Positions 45,135 to 53,765 are shown, counted from the first letter of the stretch. The stretch: 64,000 nucleotides of DNA from Streptomyces venezuelae ATCC 10712 (GCF_008639165.1 NZ_CP029197.1:4030001-4094000), one strand, 5' to 3'. Translations and numbers: made by a program. Notes: generated from the letters alone by a model not told the origin.

Positions 45135-45168
45135 AGAAGGGGCGTCCCGGCGACGGGGCGCCCCTTCT
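45135..45168. terminator. tRNA-Ser terminator
   Basis: AGAAGGGGCGTCCCG (45135-45149) and CGGGGCGCCCCTTCT (45154-45168) form a 15-bp stem with one G-U pair and a 4-base loop. Confidence 0.85.
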
Positions 45169-45321
45169 GCGTGCGCCTGTCGGGCCGGCGTGCCCCCGGC
45201 GGGCGGGCGTCCGGCGGCCCGGCGCGGGCCGGGAGCGTAGGGGCCGGTCGGCTCTGCGGATGCGGGACTCGGGTGGTGCCCTGATGCTGGAGGGGCTGGA
45301 CCAGTGGCTAGGAGGGCCAGG

Positions 45322-45525
45322 ATGTCTATGTTGGACAAGCTCAAGGGAATGCTGAAGGGCCACGAGGACAAGGCCTCCCAGGGCGTCGACAAGGCAGGCG
45401 ACTTCGTCGACGGGAAGACCCAGGGCAAGTACAGCAGTCAGGTCGACACCGCCCAGGAGAAGCTCAAGGAGCAGCTCGGAGGCACCGGCCAGAATCCCCC
45501 GCCCCCGCCCCCGCCGCAGGCGTAA
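45322..45525 (+). CDS. Antitoxin-family (MT0933/Rv0909-like) small protein
   Basis: A 67-residue hydrophilic protein, MSMLDKLKGMLKGHEDKA then GVDKAGDFVDGKTQGKYS, matching the actinobacterial MT0933-like antitoxin family (PF14013). Its C-terminus ends in seven prolines. GGAGG lies 6 bases before ATG 45322. In mycobacteria such proteins pair with a toxin gene; no toxin-like gene is next to it here, so it is an orphan or serves another role. It sits alone after tRNA-Ser(TGA). Confidence 0.8.
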   Translation: MSMLDKLKGMLKGHEDKASQGVDKAGDFVDGKTQGKYSSQVDTAQEKLKEQLGGTGQNPPPPPPPQA

Positions 45526-45585
45526 CGCGGAGGCACGAAAGCCGCGCGAAAGCGTGTAGGTGCGTGAAAGCGCGAAGCGACCGGC

Positions 45586-45621
45586 AGGGGCGCCCCCGAA
45601 ATCGATATCCGGGGCGCCCCT
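45586..45621. terminator. Terminator between small antitoxin-family and macrodomain genes
   Basis: AGGGGCGCCCCCG (45586-45598) pairs with CGGGGCGCCCCT (45610-45621). It is followed by TTCC. Confidence 0.8.
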
Positions 45622-45679
45622 TCCGGGTTTTCAATGGACCCCCTGGGAACGGTGTGACAGCAGCGAAAGGGGGCGCGTC

Positions 45680-46204
45680 GTGGTGCGGATCGTGCTCGTG
45701 CAAGGAGACATCACCGCCGAGGCGGTGGACGCGATCGTGAACGCCGCGAACTCCTCGCTGCTCGGCGGCGGCGGGGTCGACGGCGCGATCCATCGGAAGG
45801 GCGGCCCGGAGATCCTCGCGGCCTGCCAGGATCTGCGCCGCTCCCACTACGGCAAGGGGCTGCCGACCGGGCGGGCCGTGGCGACCACGGCGGGACGCCT
45901 GGCGGCCCGGCACGTGATCCACACGGTCGGACCGGTCTGGTCGCGCGACGAGGACCGGTCGGCGCTGCTGGCCTCCTGCTACCGCGAATCCCTGCGTGTC
46001 GCCGACGAGTCGGGGGACCGCACGGTCGCCTTCCCCGCCATCTCCACGGGAATCTACGGCTGGCCGATGGAGGACGGGGCCCGGATCGCCGTCGAGACCG
46101 TACGGGGCGCCCGTACCGCCGTGGAAGAGGTCAGGTTCGTCCTCTTCGACGCCGGCGCCTACGCGGCCTTCGAGGCGGCGGTGGGCGAGCGGGACCTCCC
46201 TTAG
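45680..46204 (+). CDS. Macrodomain O-acetyl-ADP-ribose deacetylase
   Basis: A 174-residue stand-alone macrodomain. It shows VQGDITAEAVDAIVNAANSSLLGGGGVDGAIHR (Asn in NAAN and the Gly-rich diphosphate loop), GRAVATTAGRLAARHVIHTVGP and FPAISTGIYGWP. These match YmdB-type hydrolases that remove O-acetyl from ADP-ribose or ADP-ribose from proteins. AAAGGGGG precedes GTG 45680; a second GTG follows immediately. The gene stands alone after a terminator. Confidence 0.92.
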   Translation: MVRIVLVQGDITAEAVDAIVNAANSSLLGGGGVDGAIHRKGGPEILAACQDLRRSHYGKGLPTGRAVATTAGRLAARHVIHTVGPVWSRDEDRSALLASCYRESLRVADESGDRTVAFPAISTGIYGWPMEDGARIAVETVRGARTAVEEVRFVLFDAGAYAAFEAAVGERDLP

Positions 46205-46612
46205 GGGCGCGAGAGCGGGATCGAATTCCTCGGCCCGCGTGACGCGAATGTTCGATTCATTCGTTCCGGAGACGCGCCGTGGCGTTCTTCCGAGGAAGAG
46301 GTTTGCAGAAAATCTGCCGGAACGCTTCCTCCCTTGCGGCATACGGGCCGCGCCGGTTCCGTGCCCGCTCCGCCGCGGTGAGCTGGGCCTTTTCCGGGAG
46401 TGCCGGGGTTTATCTGCTTGTCCTCACGCTTGCGGGGGAATCGGGCGCTCCGGGGTGGTTCGCCGGGGATTCGGTGGGCAACTCTGGATTCGCGACGTCG
46501 AGCACAAACGACCGGGGCGGTCGGCCAACTGCCTTGGACATGGCCGTACTTCAGATCCATTCAGAGCAGTTCCGTGCAACAGCACCAGCTTCAGGTTCCC
46601 GGAGGAACAGAC
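46205..46612. other. 408-base intergenic region without a supported gene
   Basis: No frame with normal codon bias is seen. The region presumably contains the promoter of the Asn-rich secreted protein gene. There is a CGAATGTTCGATTCATTCG dyad at about 46247-46265 that could be an operator. Confidence 0.4.
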
Positions 46613-46918
46613 ATGGCAAGCATCCGTACCGCCCGCATCCTCGCCGCTGCCGCCGCCCTGCCCCTCGCCGCCGCGCTCTTCACCGGGGTGGCCCAGGCCG
46701 ACAACGGAGGGTTCGCGGACGACGGATCGAACACGAGCGTCGCCACGATCATCGGCAGCGGCGTGGGCGGGGACAACTTCGGCAACTCGACCACGACGCA
46801 GCAGGTGGCGACCGGTTCCGGTGCCTCCAACCAGAACAACACGGCCAGCGTGAACGGCTCCGCGTTCACCCACATCGCGCAGAACAACGCGGTGGTCAAC
46901 TTCAACCCGTGGTGGTGA
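46613..46918 (+). CDS. Asn-rich small secreted protein
   Basis: A 101-residue secreted protein. A Sec signal ends at about residue 28 (FTGVAQA-DNGGFAD); the mature 73 residues are rich in Asn, Gly, Ser and Thr, with no Cys, and end NAVVNFNPWW. Segments such as NSTTTQQVATGSGASNQNN resemble the spaced polar repeats of curlin-like beta-solenoids, but no known family is certain. It does not show the chaplin GCNGN pattern or rodlin features. GGAGG is 7 bases before ATG 46613, implying high expression. A UUCG-capped hairpin follows. Confidence 0.75.
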   Translation: MASIRTARILAAAAALPLAAALFTGVAQADNGGFADDGSNTSVATIIGSGVGGDNFGNSTTTQQVATGSGASNQNNTASVNGSAFTHIAQNNAVVNFNPWW

Positions 46919-46969
46919 CCCCGAAGGCCTCACAGTCGGCTCGTCGGGGGGCGTGACCGCGGTGTGAAC

Positions 46970-47013
46970 GACGGCCCGCACGACGGTACTTCGGTACCGG
47001 CGTGCGGGCCGTC
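46970..47013. terminator. UUCG-capped terminator
   Basis: GACGGCCCGCACG (46970-46982) pairs with CGTGCGGGCCGTC (47001-47013); inside, CGGTAC and GTACCG are closed by a C(TTCG)G tetraloop. It follows the secreted-protein gene. Confidence 0.85.
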
Positions 47014-47098
47014 CTCGCGTGCGCCCCGCAGTCGTCCCTCGTGCGCCCCCCGCCGCCGTTCCTCGTGTGCCCCACGCGGGCGCGGTCGGTCGTCGACC

Positions 47099-47132
47099 TT
47101 GACAGGGGTCCTGAATCTGACGGACAGTCAGA
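47099..47132 (+). promoter_or_regulatory. Candidate promoter with overlapping operator of the igr-like operon
   Basis: TTGACA (47099-47104) is a perfect -35. The region where the -10 belongs carries the perfect dyad TCTGAC-GGACA-GTCAGA (47116-47132), and a regulator bound there would block RNA polymerase. TetR-type repressors control related catabolic operons, but none is next to it. Confidence 0.5.
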
Positions 47133-47163
47133 AACCTCAGTCGTCCCACGGGAGGCCGTCGCC

Positions 47164-48330
47164 GTGCACCTCGCCCCGACCGAGCGGCAGCTGCGGCTGC
47201 GCGCCGAACTCCGCGCGTACTTCCGGGATGTGATGCCCGAAGGGCCGCCCCCCGCGACGGACACCGCCGCCCACCGCCTGCTGCTCCGCCGGATCGGCGC
47301 CGACGGGATGCTGGGCCTCGGCTGGCCGGAGGAGTACGGCGGTCAGGGCCGCGGACCCGACGAGCAGTTCGTATTCTTCGACGAGGCCTACCGCGCCGGC
47401 GCCCCCGTCTCGATGGTCACCCTCAACACCGTCGGCCCCACCCTCATGGCCTACGGCACCGAGGAGCAGAAGGCCTTCTTCCTGCCCCGGATCCTGCGCG
47501 GCGAGACCGTCTTCGCCATCGGCTACAGCGAGCCCGAGGCGGGCACGGACCTCGCCTCCCTCCGGACGCGGGCGGTCCGCGACGGTGACTCCTGGCTGAT
47601 CGACGGCCAGAAGATCTTCACCTCCAACGCCCAGAACGCCGACTGGATCTGGCTCGCCTGCCGCACCGACCCCGACGCGCCCCCGCACCGGGGCATCTCG
47701 ATCGTCCTCGTCCCCACCGACGCCCCCGGCTTCTCCTGGACGCCGATCGCGACCGTGGGCGGCCTGACGACCACGGCCACGTACTACGACCGGATACGGG
47801 TCCCCGCCGGGAACCTCGTCGGGCCGGAGCACGGCGGCTGGGGCCTCATCACCAACCAGCTCAACCACGAGCGGGTCGCCCTCGCCGCGATCGGCATGCA
47901 GGCCGAGGACTTCTTCACCGCCGTGCTCGACCGGGCCCGCACCCCCGATCCGGTGACGGGCAGGCGCCGCATTGACGAGCCCTGGGTGCGGATCCGAGCC
48001 GCCGAGGCACACGCCAGGCTGGCGGCGACACGCCTGCTCAACTGGCGTCTGGTGGGTGATGTGGGGGCCGGCCGACTGGCCCCGGGGGACGCGAGCGGCG
48101 TGAAGTTCGTGGGAACCGAATCGGCGGTGGAGGTGTATCGAATATGTCAGGAGATCGCGGGTGGGTCGGGGACGGTGCGAGCGGGATCGCCGGGGGAGTT
48201 CGACGGCGGTGAGCTGGAGCGCATGAACCGGGCCGCGCAGATCAACACCTTCGGGGGAGGGGTGAGCGAGGTGCAGCGCGAGATCGTCGCGAGGATGCGG
48301 CTCGGCATGAAGGGGAGGGGTCGACGATGA
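47164..48330 (+). CDS. Acyl-CoA dehydrogenase, ChsE2 (FadE29)-like
   Basis: A 388-residue acyl-CoA dehydrogenase with LGWPEEYGGQG, the FAD/substrate segment IGYSEPEAGTDLASLRTRA and the C-terminal ICQEIAGGSG and QINTFGGGVSEVQREIVA. Together with the 342-residue partner at 49324, size and order parallel the mycobacterial FadE29-FadE28 (ChsE2-ChsE1) pair, which forms a heterotetramer that dehydrogenates the propionyl-CoA side chain of steroid intermediates. GGGAGG is 8 bases before GTG 47164. It is the first gene of a five-gene tight operon. Confidence 0.85.
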   Translation: MHLAPTERQLRLRAELRAYFRDVMPEGPPPATDTAAHRLLLRRIGADGMLGLGWPEEYGGQGRGPDEQFVFFDEAYRAGAPVSMVTLNTVGPTLMAYGTEEQKAFFLPRILRGETVFAIGYSEPEAGTDLASLRTRAVRDGDSWLIDGQKIFTSNAQNADWIWLACRTDPDAPPHRGISIVLVPTDAPGFSWTPIATVGGLTTTATYYDRIRVPAGNLVGPEHGGWGLITNQLNHERVALAAIGMQAEDFFTAVLDRARTPDPVTGRRRIDEPWVRIRAAEAHARLAATRLLNWRLVGDVGAGRLAPGDASGVKFVGTESAVEVYRICQEIAGGSGTVRAGSPGEFDGGELERMNRAAQINTFGGGVSEVQREIVARMRLGMKGRGRR

Positions 48331-49322
48331 CCCTCACACGGACACAGGGCGGACCGGTCCCGTCGCCGGACGGGCTGTACGAGCGGCTCGTGGAGTTCGA
48401 GGGGAAGGCCGCCGCCACCGCGGGCACCGGCAAGGACCCGGTCAACCTGCCCATGATCAGGCACTGGTGCGAGGCCATGGGGGACACCCACCCCGCCTAC
48501 CGGGGGCCCGACGCCGTCGCGCCCCCGACCATGCTCCAGGCCTGGACGATGGGCGGACTCTCGGGGCACACGGACCGCTCGTCCGCCTACGACGAGCTGT
48601 TCGCCCTCCTCGACGGCGCCGGATACACGTCGGTGGTCGCGACCGACTGCGAGCAGGAGTACCTCAAGCCGCTGCGGCCCGGTGACCGGATCACCTTCGA
48701 CACCGTCATCGAGTCCGTGTCGGCGCTCAAGACCACCAAACTCGGGGCGGGACACTTCGTCACCACCAGGACCGACGTCCGCGCCGACGGCGAGCTCGCG
48801 GGCACCCACCGCTTCCGCATCCTCAAGTACGCCCCCGCCGGGCGGCCGCGCGGGCCCGAGCGCGAGGCCCGGGCCAGTGGGGGCGGCCAAGGCGCCCGGG
48901 CGGGCGGGCCCCAGGCCGAGGCCCGGCGGCCCCGGCCGGTGATCAACCGGGACAACGCCGGATTCTGGGAGGGCGTGGCCGAGCACCGGCTGCTCATCCA
49001 GCGCTGCGGCGACTGTGCGGCGCTCCGCCTCCCCTGGCTCCCGGGGTGCGCCGACTGCGGTTCGGGCGTGTGGGACACGGTCGAGGCGAGCGGCACCGGC
49101 ACCGTCTTCTCGTACGTGGTGATGCACCACCCGCCCTTCCCGGCCTTCGACCCGCCGTACGCGGTCGGACTGATCGAACTCGCCGAGGGCGTACGGATGA
49201 TCAGCAACGTGGTGGGGGTGCCGTACGACAAGGTGCGGATCGGGATGCCGGTGCGGCTGGAGTTCCTGCGGGTCGACGAAGAGCTGGAACTTCCCGTGTT
49301 CCGCGCGGGAGAGGAGGACTGA
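48327..49322 (+). CDS. MaoC-DUF35 fusion, ChsH2-like
   Basis: A 331-residue protein with a MaoC hot-dog dehydratase-like domain (residues about 10-165) and a DUF35 OB-fold domain with a rubredoxin-like Zn ribbon, LLIQRCGDCAALRLPWLPGC then ADCGSG (two Cys-x2-Cys pairs). This arrangement matches ChsH2 of mycobacteria, whose MaoC part with ChsH1 hydrates the steroid enoyl-CoA and whose DUF35 part docks the Ltp2 aldolase. A Gly/Arg-rich linker separates the domains. ATG overlaps the upstream stop by 4 bases. Confidence 0.86.
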   Translation: MTLTRTQGGPVPSPDGLYERLVEFEGKAAATAGTGKDPVNLPMIRHWCEAMGDTHPAYRGPDAVAPPTMLQAWTMGGLSGHTDRSSAYDELFALLDGAGYTSVVATDCEQEYLKPLRPGDRITFDTVIESVSALKTTKLGAGHFVTTRTDVRADGELAGTHRFRILKYAPAGRPRGPEREARASGGGQGARAGGPQAEARRPRPVINRDNAGFWEGVAEHRLLIQRCGDCAALRLPWLPGCADCGSGVWDTVEASGTGTVFSYVVMHHPPFPAFDPPYAVGLIELAEGVRMISNVVGVPYDKVRIGMPVRLEFLRVDEELELPVFRAGEED

Positions 49323-49323
49323 C

Positions 49324-50352
49324 ATGGACTTCACCCCCACCGAGGAGCAGGAGGCCGCCCGCGAGCTCGCGGCCCGGATCTTCACCGATCTCGCCACCCA
49401 CGAGCGGCTCAGGGCGGCCGGCACCGGCACCGACGCCGAGCTCTGGAAGGCGCTCTGCGCCGCCGGACTCCCCGGCGCCGTCGAGGAGACCGGACTGCTC
49501 GGCCTGGTCCTCCTCCTGGAGGAGCAGGGACGCGTGACGGCCCAGGTGCCCTTCGCCGCGTCCTGCGTGTACGGAGTCCTCGGCGTCGCCCGGCACGGCA
49601 CGGACGAGCAGCGCGCCCGGCTCCTGCCCGGCCTCCGCGACGGCACGACGGTGGTGACGGGCGCCTTCCCGGCGCCCCGCGCGGTCTCCTCGCGCGACGG
49701 GCGGCTCAGCGGGACGGTGGACTGGGTGCCGTGGCTGCGGGACGCCACGCACGTCCTCGTGCCGGACGACAGCCACGCCCTGTGGCTGGTCCGCACCGAG
49801 GACGCCGCCCGCGTCGACCCCGTCGAGCTCACCGCCCCCTGGTCCGCCGGCCGCCTCGTCCTCGACGGGACGGCGGGCGAGCGCCTCGGGACCGCCGACG
49901 CCTACGCGGACGTGCTGACCGCCGCCCGGATCGCCTTCGCCGGACTCCAGGCCGGGGTGTGCGCCGGGTCGCTCGCCCGCGCCGTCGCGTACACCTCCGT
50001 GCGGGAGCAGTTCGGCCGCCCGCTCTCCACCCATCAGGCCGTGCAACTGCGCGCCGCCGACGCCCACATGGACACCGAGGCCATCCGCGTCACCGCCTAC
50101 GAGGCCGCGTGGCGCTTCGACGAGGCCCTGGACGCCACGGGGGCGGCCGTGACCGCCGCCTGGTGGGCCTCCGAGGCGGGGAAGCGGGTCGTGCACGCCG
50201 GGCAGCACCTGCACGGCGGCATGGGCGCGGACCTCGACCACCCCGTCCACCGGCACTTCCTGTGGGGCCGGCAGCTCGACGCCTACCTGGGCTGCGGCAC
50301 CGAGCTCCTCGCCGAACTGGGCGACCTGCTCGCGGAAGGAGCGCCGTCATGA
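49324..50352 (+). CDS. Acyl-CoA dehydrogenase-like subunit, ChsE1 (FadE28)-like
   Basis: A 342-residue member of the short acyl-CoA dehydrogenases, lacking part of the middle barrel. Seen are the N-terminal helix DFTPTEEQEAARELAARI, the helical segment VAYTSVREQFGRPLSTHQAVQ and the C-terminal QHLHGGMGADLDHPVHRHF. In mycobacteria such a protein pairs with FadE29 as the alpha-beta dimer, and neither is active alone. It begins one base after the ChsH2-like stop. The next gene overlaps by 4 bases. Confidence 0.83.
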   Translation: MDFTPTEEQEAARELAARIFTDLATHERLRAAGTGTDAELWKALCAAGLPGAVEETGLLGLVLLLEEQGRVTAQVPFAASCVYGVLGVARHGTDEQRARLLPGLRDGTTVVTGAFPAPRAVSSRDGRLSGTVDWVPWLRDATHVLVPDDSHALWLVRTEDAARVDPVELTAPWSAGRLVLDGTAGERLGTADAYADVLTAARIAFAGLQAGVCAGSLARAVAYTSVREQFGRPLSTHQAVQLRAADAHMDTEAIRVTAYEAAWRFDEALDATGAAVTAAWWASEAGKRVVHAGQHLHGGMGADLDHPVHRHFLWGRQLDAYLGCGTELLAELGDLLAEGAPS

Positions 50353-50744
50353 CAGCCGGGGTGAAGGCCGGCGACGAGCTGCCGCCGCTGACGATCCCGA
50401 TCACCCGCACCCTGATCGTCGCCGGGGCGATCGCCTCCCGGGACTACCAGGACGTGCACCACGACGCCGAGCTGGCGCGGGAGAAGGGCTCGCCGGACAT
50501 CTTCATGAACATCCTCACGACCAACGGCCTCGTCGGCCGGTACGTCACCGACCACTTCGGCCCCCGCGCGGTCCTCCGCAAGGTCGCCATCCGCCTCGGC
50601 GCCCCCAACCACCCCGGCGACACCATGGTCCTGACCGGCACCGTCACCGAGGTCGACGGGGACACGGCCCGCGTCCGGGTCCTCGGGGTCAACGGGGTCG
50701 GGCACCACGTCACCGGCACGGTCACCGTGGAGGTGCCGCGATGA
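50349..50744 (+). CDS. MaoC-type hydratase, ChsH1-like
   Basis: A 131-residue single hot-dog domain. The hydratase dyad region is RDYQDVHHDAELAREKGSPDIFMN, containing the Asp and His expected in R-specific enoyl-CoA hydratases. In mycobacteria ChsH1 and the MaoC domain of ChsH2 form the active heterodimer; the catalytic residues lie in ChsH1. ATG 50349 overlaps the upstream stop and the thiolase-like start overlaps its own stop, both by 4 bases. Confidence 0.85.
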   Translation: MTAGVKAGDELPPLTIPITRTLIVAGAIASRDYQDVHHDAELAREKGSPDIFMNILTTNGLVGRYVTDHFGPRAVLRKVAIRLGAPNHPGDTMVLTGTVTEVDGDTARVRVLGVNGVGHHVTGTVTVEVPR

Positions 50745-51907
50745 GCCTGCGCACCAGGGACGGACTCGGCGGCCGGGCGGCCGTCGTCGGCATCGGGGCC
50801 ACCGAGTTCTCCAAGGACTCGGGCCGCAGCGAGCTCTCCCTCGCCGTCGAGGCGGTGCGGGCGGCCCTCGACGACGCCGGGCTCGCTCCTTCCGACGTCG
50901 ACGGCCTGGTCACCTTCACCATGGACACCAACCCCGAGATCACCGTCGCCCAGGCGGCCGGCATCGGCGAGCTGTCCTTCTTCTCCCGCGTGCACTACGG
51001 CGGCGGAGCCGCCTGCGCCACCGTCCAGCAGGCCGCGCTCGCCGTCGCCGCCGGGGTCGCCGAGGTCGTCGTCTGCTACCGGGCGTTCAACGAGCGCTCC
51101 GGGCGCCGCTTCGGCTCGGGCGTCCAGCAGCGCGAACCGTCCGCCGAGGGCGCCGCGCTCGGCTGGCAGCTGCCCTTCGGGCTGCTCACCCCGGCCTCCT
51201 GGGTCGCGATGACCGCCCAGCGGTATCTGCACACCTACGGGTTGACCCCGGACGCCTTCGGCCATGTCGCCGTCACCGACCGGCGGCACGCGGCCCGCAA
51301 CCCCGCCGCGTACTTCCACGGCAAGCCGATCACCCTCGCCGACCACGCGGCCTCCCGCTGGATCGTCGAGCCGCTGCGGCTCCTCGACTGCTGCCAGGAG
51401 ACCGACGGCGGTCAGGCGATCGTCGTCACCTCCGTCGAGCGCGCCCGTGACCTGCGGTGCCCGCCCGCCGTGGTCCTGGCCGCGGCGCAGGGGGCGGGAC
51501 GGAAGCAGGAGGCGATGACCAGCTTCTACCGGGACGGCCTGACGGGCCTTCCGGAGATGGGGGTGGTGGCCCGGCAGCTCTGGCAGACCTCAGGACTCGC
51601 ACCGGGCGACATCGACGTGGGCATCCTCTACGACCACTTCACGCCGTTCGTCCTCATGCAGCTGGAGGAGTTCGGCTTCTGCGGGCCGGGGGAGGCGGCG
51701 GACTTCGTCGCGGCCGACGCCCTCCCGCTGAACACGCACGGAGGGCAGCTCGGCGAGGCCTATCTGCACGGCATGAACGGCATAGCGGAGGCGGTCCGGC
51801 AGCTGCGGGGGACCTCGGTGAACCAGATACCCGGGGCGGGGCGGACCCTGGTCACCGCGGGGACGGGCGTTCCCACGTCCGGGTTGATCCTGGGTACGGA
51901 CGGCTGA
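50741..51907 (+). CDS. Thiolase-like lipid-transfer protein, Ltp2-like
   Basis: A 388-residue thiolase-superfamily protein of the SCP-x/Ltp type: AAVVGIGATEFSKDSG at the start, HYGGGAACATVQQAALAVAAG in the position of the thiolase nucleophile, and NTHGGQLGEAYLHGMNGI near the end. In mycobacteria Ltp2 performs the retro-aldol step releasing propionyl-CoA from the steroid side chain, with ChsH2's DUF35 domain. It closes the operon. The assignment is by order and fold; actual substrate may be another branched acyl-CoA. Confidence 0.85.
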   Translation: MSLRTRDGLGGRAAVVGIGATEFSKDSGRSELSLAVEAVRAALDDAGLAPSDVDGLVTFTMDTNPEITVAQAAGIGELSFFSRVHYGGGAACATVQQAALAVAAGVAEVVVCYRAFNERSGRRFGSGVQQREPSAEGAALGWQLPFGLLTPASWVAMTAQRYLHTYGLTPDAFGHVAVTDRRHAARNPAAYFHGKPITLADHAASRWIVEPLRLLDCCQETDGGQAIVVTSVERARDLRCPPAVVLAAAQGAGRKQEAMTSFYRDGLTGLPEMGVVARQLWQTSGLAPGDIDVGILYDHFTPFVLMQLEEFGFCGPGEAADFVAADALPLNTHGGQLGEAYLHGMNGIAEAVRQLRGTSVNQIPGAGRTLVTAGTGVPTSGLILGTDG

Positions 51908-51959
51908 GGAGAGGGCCTCTGCGGTGGCCGGTCGGCGCGGTCGGTTCTTCACTCGCGCC

Positions 51960-53087
51960 ATGAACACCAACGCGCAAACCCCGGCCTCCGCCCTCTCTCC
52001 GGCCCCCGCATCCACTTCCTCCCCGACTCCGGCCCCCGCATCCACCTCCGCCTCGTCCCTGGCACCGGCCCCCTCACCGGCGCCGTCCCGCTCCTCCCTG
52101 CCCGCGAGCCGGGTGCGGGCCGCGTCGCCCGCCGGGGTGCGGGTCGTGGTCACCGCTCTGGTCGCGGCCCTGGCCGGGGCGGCCCTGCTCGCCGCCCCGG
52201 ACCCGGCCTCGGCGACCCGCCAGGACACCACCGCCGCCACCGCCGCCGCCACCACCACGAGCGGTGCTCCCGGCGCGCGTGGCGGCTCCGTCGGCGGCGT
52301 CAGGGCCGTGGGCGCTGCGCGGGGCGCTCCCGCCGGGCCCGGGTACTACATCGGTCGGGCCTTCGACACCTGTGAGGCGCCCTCGCTCGCGGTGATGAAG
52401 GCCTGGCGGAGTTCGCCGTACGGGGCCGTCGGGATCTACTTCGGCGGCCGGGGGCGGGGCTGTCCCGTCCAGCGGGAGCTGAGCCGGGACTGGGTCGCCT
52501 CCGTCCACGCCATGGGCTGGCGGCTGCTGCCGCTGTTCGTCGGCTCCCAGGCGCCCTGTGTCATCTCGACGGCCAAGCGGCCCTTCGCCCTCGGCAGCAG
52601 CCCCTGGAGCCAGGGGACCCGGGAGGCCGTTGAGGCGGTACGGGCGGCGGGGGCGCTCGGGCTGGACGCGAGCAGCCCGCTGTACCTCGACATCGAGGCG
52701 TACCGGGCGGGTGACGCGGGCTGCGCCGCGACCACCCTCTCGTTCGTGCGGGCCTGGAGCCGGGAGGTGCGGCGCCTCGGCTATGTGCCGGGGTTCTACA
52801 GCAGCGTGGAGACGGGGGTGCGGGACATCGAGGCGCAGCGGCGGGCGGGTACGAAGGACCTGCCGGCCGTGATGTGGTTCGCGCGCTGGGGGCGGCCCGC
52901 GTTGTACACGGAGACGGTGCTTGACCCGCAGGCGTGGACTCCGCACGCGCGGATCCACCAGTACGCGGGCAATGTCAGCGAGGCGTACGGCGGGCGCCGG
53001 CTCCTCATCGACCGCAACACGATGGACGCGCCCGTCGCCCGCGTCGCCCCCACCGCCGGCCTGAAGTCCCCGCTCTCCGCTCCGTGA
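51960..53087 (+). CDS. Secreted DUF1906 (Rv2525c-like) glycoside hydrolase-like protein
   Basis: A protein of about 375 residues. The C-terminal 250 residues match DUF1906: YYIGRAFDTCEAPSL, LPLFVGSQAPC, PLYLDIEAYRAGD, PGFYSSVETGVRDIE and ARIHQYAGN, with acidic residues in a TIM-barrel like those of GH25-type lysozymes. The N-terminal 50 residues are Ser/Pro/Ala repeats preceding the hydrophobic signal VVVTALVAALAGAALLAAP. Such a long region before the signal is odd, so the true start may be GTG at about 52109; GTG 51924 is another option. Rv2525c is a Tat-exported protein linked to cell-wall metabolism. Confidence 0.8.
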   Translation: MNTNAQTPASALSPAPASTSSPTPAPASTSASSLAPAPSPAPSRSSLPASRVRAASPAGVRVVVTALVAALAGAALLAAPDPASATRQDTTAATAAATTTSGAPGARGGSVGGVRAVGAARGAPAGPGYYIGRAFDTCEAPSLAVMKAWRSSPYGAVGIYFGGRGRGCPVQRELSRDWVASVHAMGWRLLPLFVGSQAPCVISTAKRPFALGSSPWSQGTREAVEAVRAAGALGLDASSPLYLDIEAYRAGDAGCAATTLSFVRAWSREVRRLGYVPGFYSSVETGVRDIEAQRRAGTKDLPAVMWFARWGRPALYTETVLDPQAWTPHARIHQYAGNVSEAYGGRRLLIDRNTMDAPVARVAPTAGLKSPLSAP

Positions 53088-53219
53088 CCCTGAGGGTGTT
53101 CCCGGAGCGTCTCCACCCACAGGAGGTCGGGTCGTCCCCACCCCTACAACCTGAGGCGGACTGCGGGTCGGGACCTGGGGCCGATCCGCCGGGTACCCCT
53201 CCCCTCCTAGCGTGGAGTC

Positions 53220-53765
53220 ATGACTCCGCCACCCTCTGGCCCCGTCTGCGCCGGTGCCTCGCAGTACGCGTCGTACCCGACCTTCTCCTCGTACGTACGG
53301 GCACGGGGGCCCGTGCTCCTGCGCACCGCGCGCTCGCTGACCGCCAACCCGTGCGACGCCGAGGACCTGCTCCAGACCGCGCTCGCCAAGACGTTCGTCG
53401 CCTGGGAGCGCATCGAGGACCACCGTGCCCTGGACGGCTACGTACGCCGTGCGCTGCTGAACACGCGTACGTCGCAGTGGCGCAAGCGCAAGGTCGACGA
53501 GTTCGCCTGCGAGGAGCTGCCCGAGCCGTCCGGTCTTCCCGAGCCGGACCTGGCGGAGCGGCAGGTGCTGCACGACGCGATGTGGCGTGCGGTCCTGAAG
53601 CTTCCGGAGCGGCAGCGGCAGATGGTGGTCCTCAGGTACTACGAGGACCTCAGCGAGGCCCAGACGGCCGAGGTGCTCGGGGTGTCGGTCGGCACGGTGA
53701 AGAGCGCCGTGTCCAGGGCGCTCGGCAAGCTGCGCGAGGACCCGGAGCTGACTCCGGTCCGGTAG
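53220..53765 (+). CDS. SigE-family ECF-like RNA polymerase sigma factor
   Basis: The 181-residue protein has sigma region 2 (ARGPVLLRTARSLTANPCDAEDLLQTALAKTF) and region 4 (LPERQRQMVVLRYYEDLSEAQTAEVLGVSVGTVKSAVSRAL), with no region 3. It fits the actinobacterial SigE-family group of ECF sigma factors. The start ATG follows GGAG at 4 bases. No anti-sigma gene is adjacent, unlike most ECF factors. Targets are unknown. An ACAACC sequence about 80 bases upstream is a weak candidate for an autoregulated -35. Confidence 0.9.
   Translation: MTPPPSGPVCAGASQYASYPTFSSYVRARGPVLLRTARSLTANPCDAEDLLQTALAKTFVAWERIEDHRALDGYVRRALLNTRTSQWRKRKVDEFACEELPEPSGLPEPDLAERQVLHDAMWRAVLKLPERQRQMVVLRYYEDLSEAQTAEVLGVSVGTVKSAVSRALGKLREDPELTPVR

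Noticed and set aside
45322..45525. Complete toxin-antitoxin pair
   Set aside because: Only the antitoxin-family protein is present; the neighbour is a macrodomain gene behind a terminator, and I see no toxin fold.
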